A DNA stretch of 64,000 nt from Monoplex corrugatus. Its lineage: Eukaryota > Mollusca > Gastropoda > Littorinimorpha > Ranellidae. Below, one piece after another: positions 62,948 to 64,000 of the stretch. The notes under the pieces were generated by a model that saw only the letters and a list, made by a program, of their open reading frames with translations, had not been told where the DNA came from and searched no databases. How positions within the stretch are numbered: the stretch's first letter is position 1; every line of letters starts with the position of its first letter. The stretch is taken from the NCBI GenBank assembly GCA_030674185.1, contig JAPXFY010000015.1:22946986-23010985 (forward strand), written 5' to 3'. The translations under genes were made by a program, and so were the position numbers.

Positions 62948-63565
62948 CAGTGAATCTCGAATTCAACGAGCTCGGATTAAACGAGACCTCGCATCCAACG
63001 AGGTACATTTTAATCCCCGTTTTATTCCTTATAAACTGTTAGTAAAATAAATCGGATCGAACGAGCACCAAAATAGTCAGCCTCGACTCTAACGAGCACA
63101 ACCATGGCTGGTTGAATGAACCAGTTGAATCACTTTTTTTCCCCCTTTCTTTATTCGGTTTGCATCACTGCCTGGCGTGATGAGAACAACAGGGGCCCGC
63201 TAGTTTGCGAGGCGGCGCAGAGGAGGGAGAGGGGCGGGGGTTATAAGCCAAGGCGGAGAGTGAAGGACAGCAAGACCAGGCCTGCGTGCGCAAGGAAAGC
63301 GCTCGCGTGCACTTCGTCCAACGACCAATCAGAACAACCGTTTTCGAAGGCGGCCTCGCTTAGCGTCGTTACGCGTCGGGTGCTTGAACGCGGCACTGAC
63401 ATTGAAGCATCCGTCACGGCAACAAACTGCACACTAAGTCGATTGTGTACCGGTAGTTCTTTTGCCTTTCCCTTTATCACATGCTCCCCTCGCATTCAAC
63501 GACACCTCGGATCCAACGAGAATAACCATCAGTCCCGACGATCTCGTTCTATCCGAGGTTTACTG
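62948..63565. mobile_element. 618-bp pogo/Tc1-type MITE with CpG-rich core
   Basis: The ends CAGTGAATCTCGAATTCAAC and, inverted, CAGTAAACCTCGGATAGAAC are terminal inverted repeats flanked by TA on both sides (62946-62947 and 63566-63567), as in the Tc1/mariner/pogo group. Sub-terminal AACGAG motifs recur on both sides. The core (about 63180-63440) is GC- and CpG-rich with GGGGCGGGGG, TTATAAG and GACCAATCAGA, like a GC box, TATA box and CCAAT box. No transposase is present. Confidence 0.75.
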
Positions 63566-64000
63566 TACTCAGAATAGTTGTACTCAATCTGTCCATTTAC
63601 ACACACATACAGACATACATGCACACATATATATATATACACACACACACCATACAAGTGCATACACCTGCATACATTCATTCATACACATACACAAAGA
63701 CATCATAAAAACACACATTTCAAGTACGCTGTTATCTGAAAAGTCAAGTTGTCAATACCTTATTACAGCTTTAAAAAATAACTACAAAATATTAATGTAA
63801 GCAACTTGTAATCAAAAGAACTAAAACAAAGGTGGATTAAAACCTGAATGCAATATTCCAAAGGTAATTGTGTCTAATTCAACTATGATACAGTTTGCAA
63901 AGATGACGGTTTGTTTTCAGCAATGGCTGGGGGAAACTTTACATGTCGTTAACTAAAATTCAATGCAATACAAAATTTCAGTGATGATATGTCTGTTGCA
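63566..64000. other. non-coding DNA, short CA/TA tract
   Basis: CATACA and TATATA/CACACA repeats at 63600-63710, then AT-rich unique sequence. Nothing coding was recognised up to the window edge. Confidence 0.5.

Noticed and set aside
63116..63577. 153-residue ORF in the pogo-like MITE as a transposase
   Set aside because: No DDE/D catalytic motif or helix-turn-helix pattern is visible and it runs through the GC-box/CCAAT region; it looks like chance openness in GC-rich DNA.

Overview
This window looks like a piece of an animal nuclear genome, most likely a marine lophotrochozoan and probably a gastropod mollusc. The reasons are an AT-rich, intron-dominated layout with canonical GT-AG splice sites, many tRNA-derived SINEs, CR1-, L2-, RTE- and R2-type LINE remnants, and very large CA/TG, TA and minisatellite tracts. 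The species cannot be fixed from the sequence alone.

One host protein-coding gene can be assembled with confidence. It is a 12-exon plus-strand gene of the SLC2A (GLUT) facilitated sugar transporter family, running from the ATG at 14724 to the stop ending at 47413. All eleven introns are GT-AG, the phases agree, and the spliced product is 538 residues. It carries GYNT, a glycosylation sequon in loop 1, [19 protein letters not shown], the IPW and NW tryptophans, and PETKG. Its N-terminus has an acidic dileucine signal.

Layout. 1-8000 is non-coding DNA with a TTAA-type MITE, a fragment that may come from a DNA transposon, a 60-bp minisatellite, one copy of a dispersed repeat and a CA tract. 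8001-14318 is a LINE cluster: a 5'-truncated CR1/Jockey-like copy, then a longer copy of the same family that is split by an antisense L2-like LINE, with a 5-bp target duplication at the split. 14724-47413 is the transporter gene. Its introns hold a 4.8-kb 29-bp satellite (intron 2), an antisense R2-type LINE with an intact 1082-residue ORF between 279-bp direct repeats (intron 4), an array of splice-site-like repeats (intron 5), TTAA-type palindromic MITEs, SINEs, and a 30-34-bp satellite (intron 11). 47414-64000 is downstream non-coding DNA with SINEs, more dispersed repeats, RTE-like LINE tails, a TTAA insertion nested in a repeat, a 30-bp array at 60-61.4 kb, TA/CA tracts, and a pogo-like MITE with a CpG-rich core.

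The most unusual object is the R2-type element at 30581-34613. Its two direct repeats differ by one visible indel, and each contains a tRNA-like pol III promoter, an A-rich linker and a hairpin body, so each looks like a complete SINE. The LINE stop codon lies inside one of these repeats. This is either a terminal-repeat LINE architecture or a SINE-LINE-SINE chimera. Copy numbers, identities and family names here are by eye; no alignment or database search was run.
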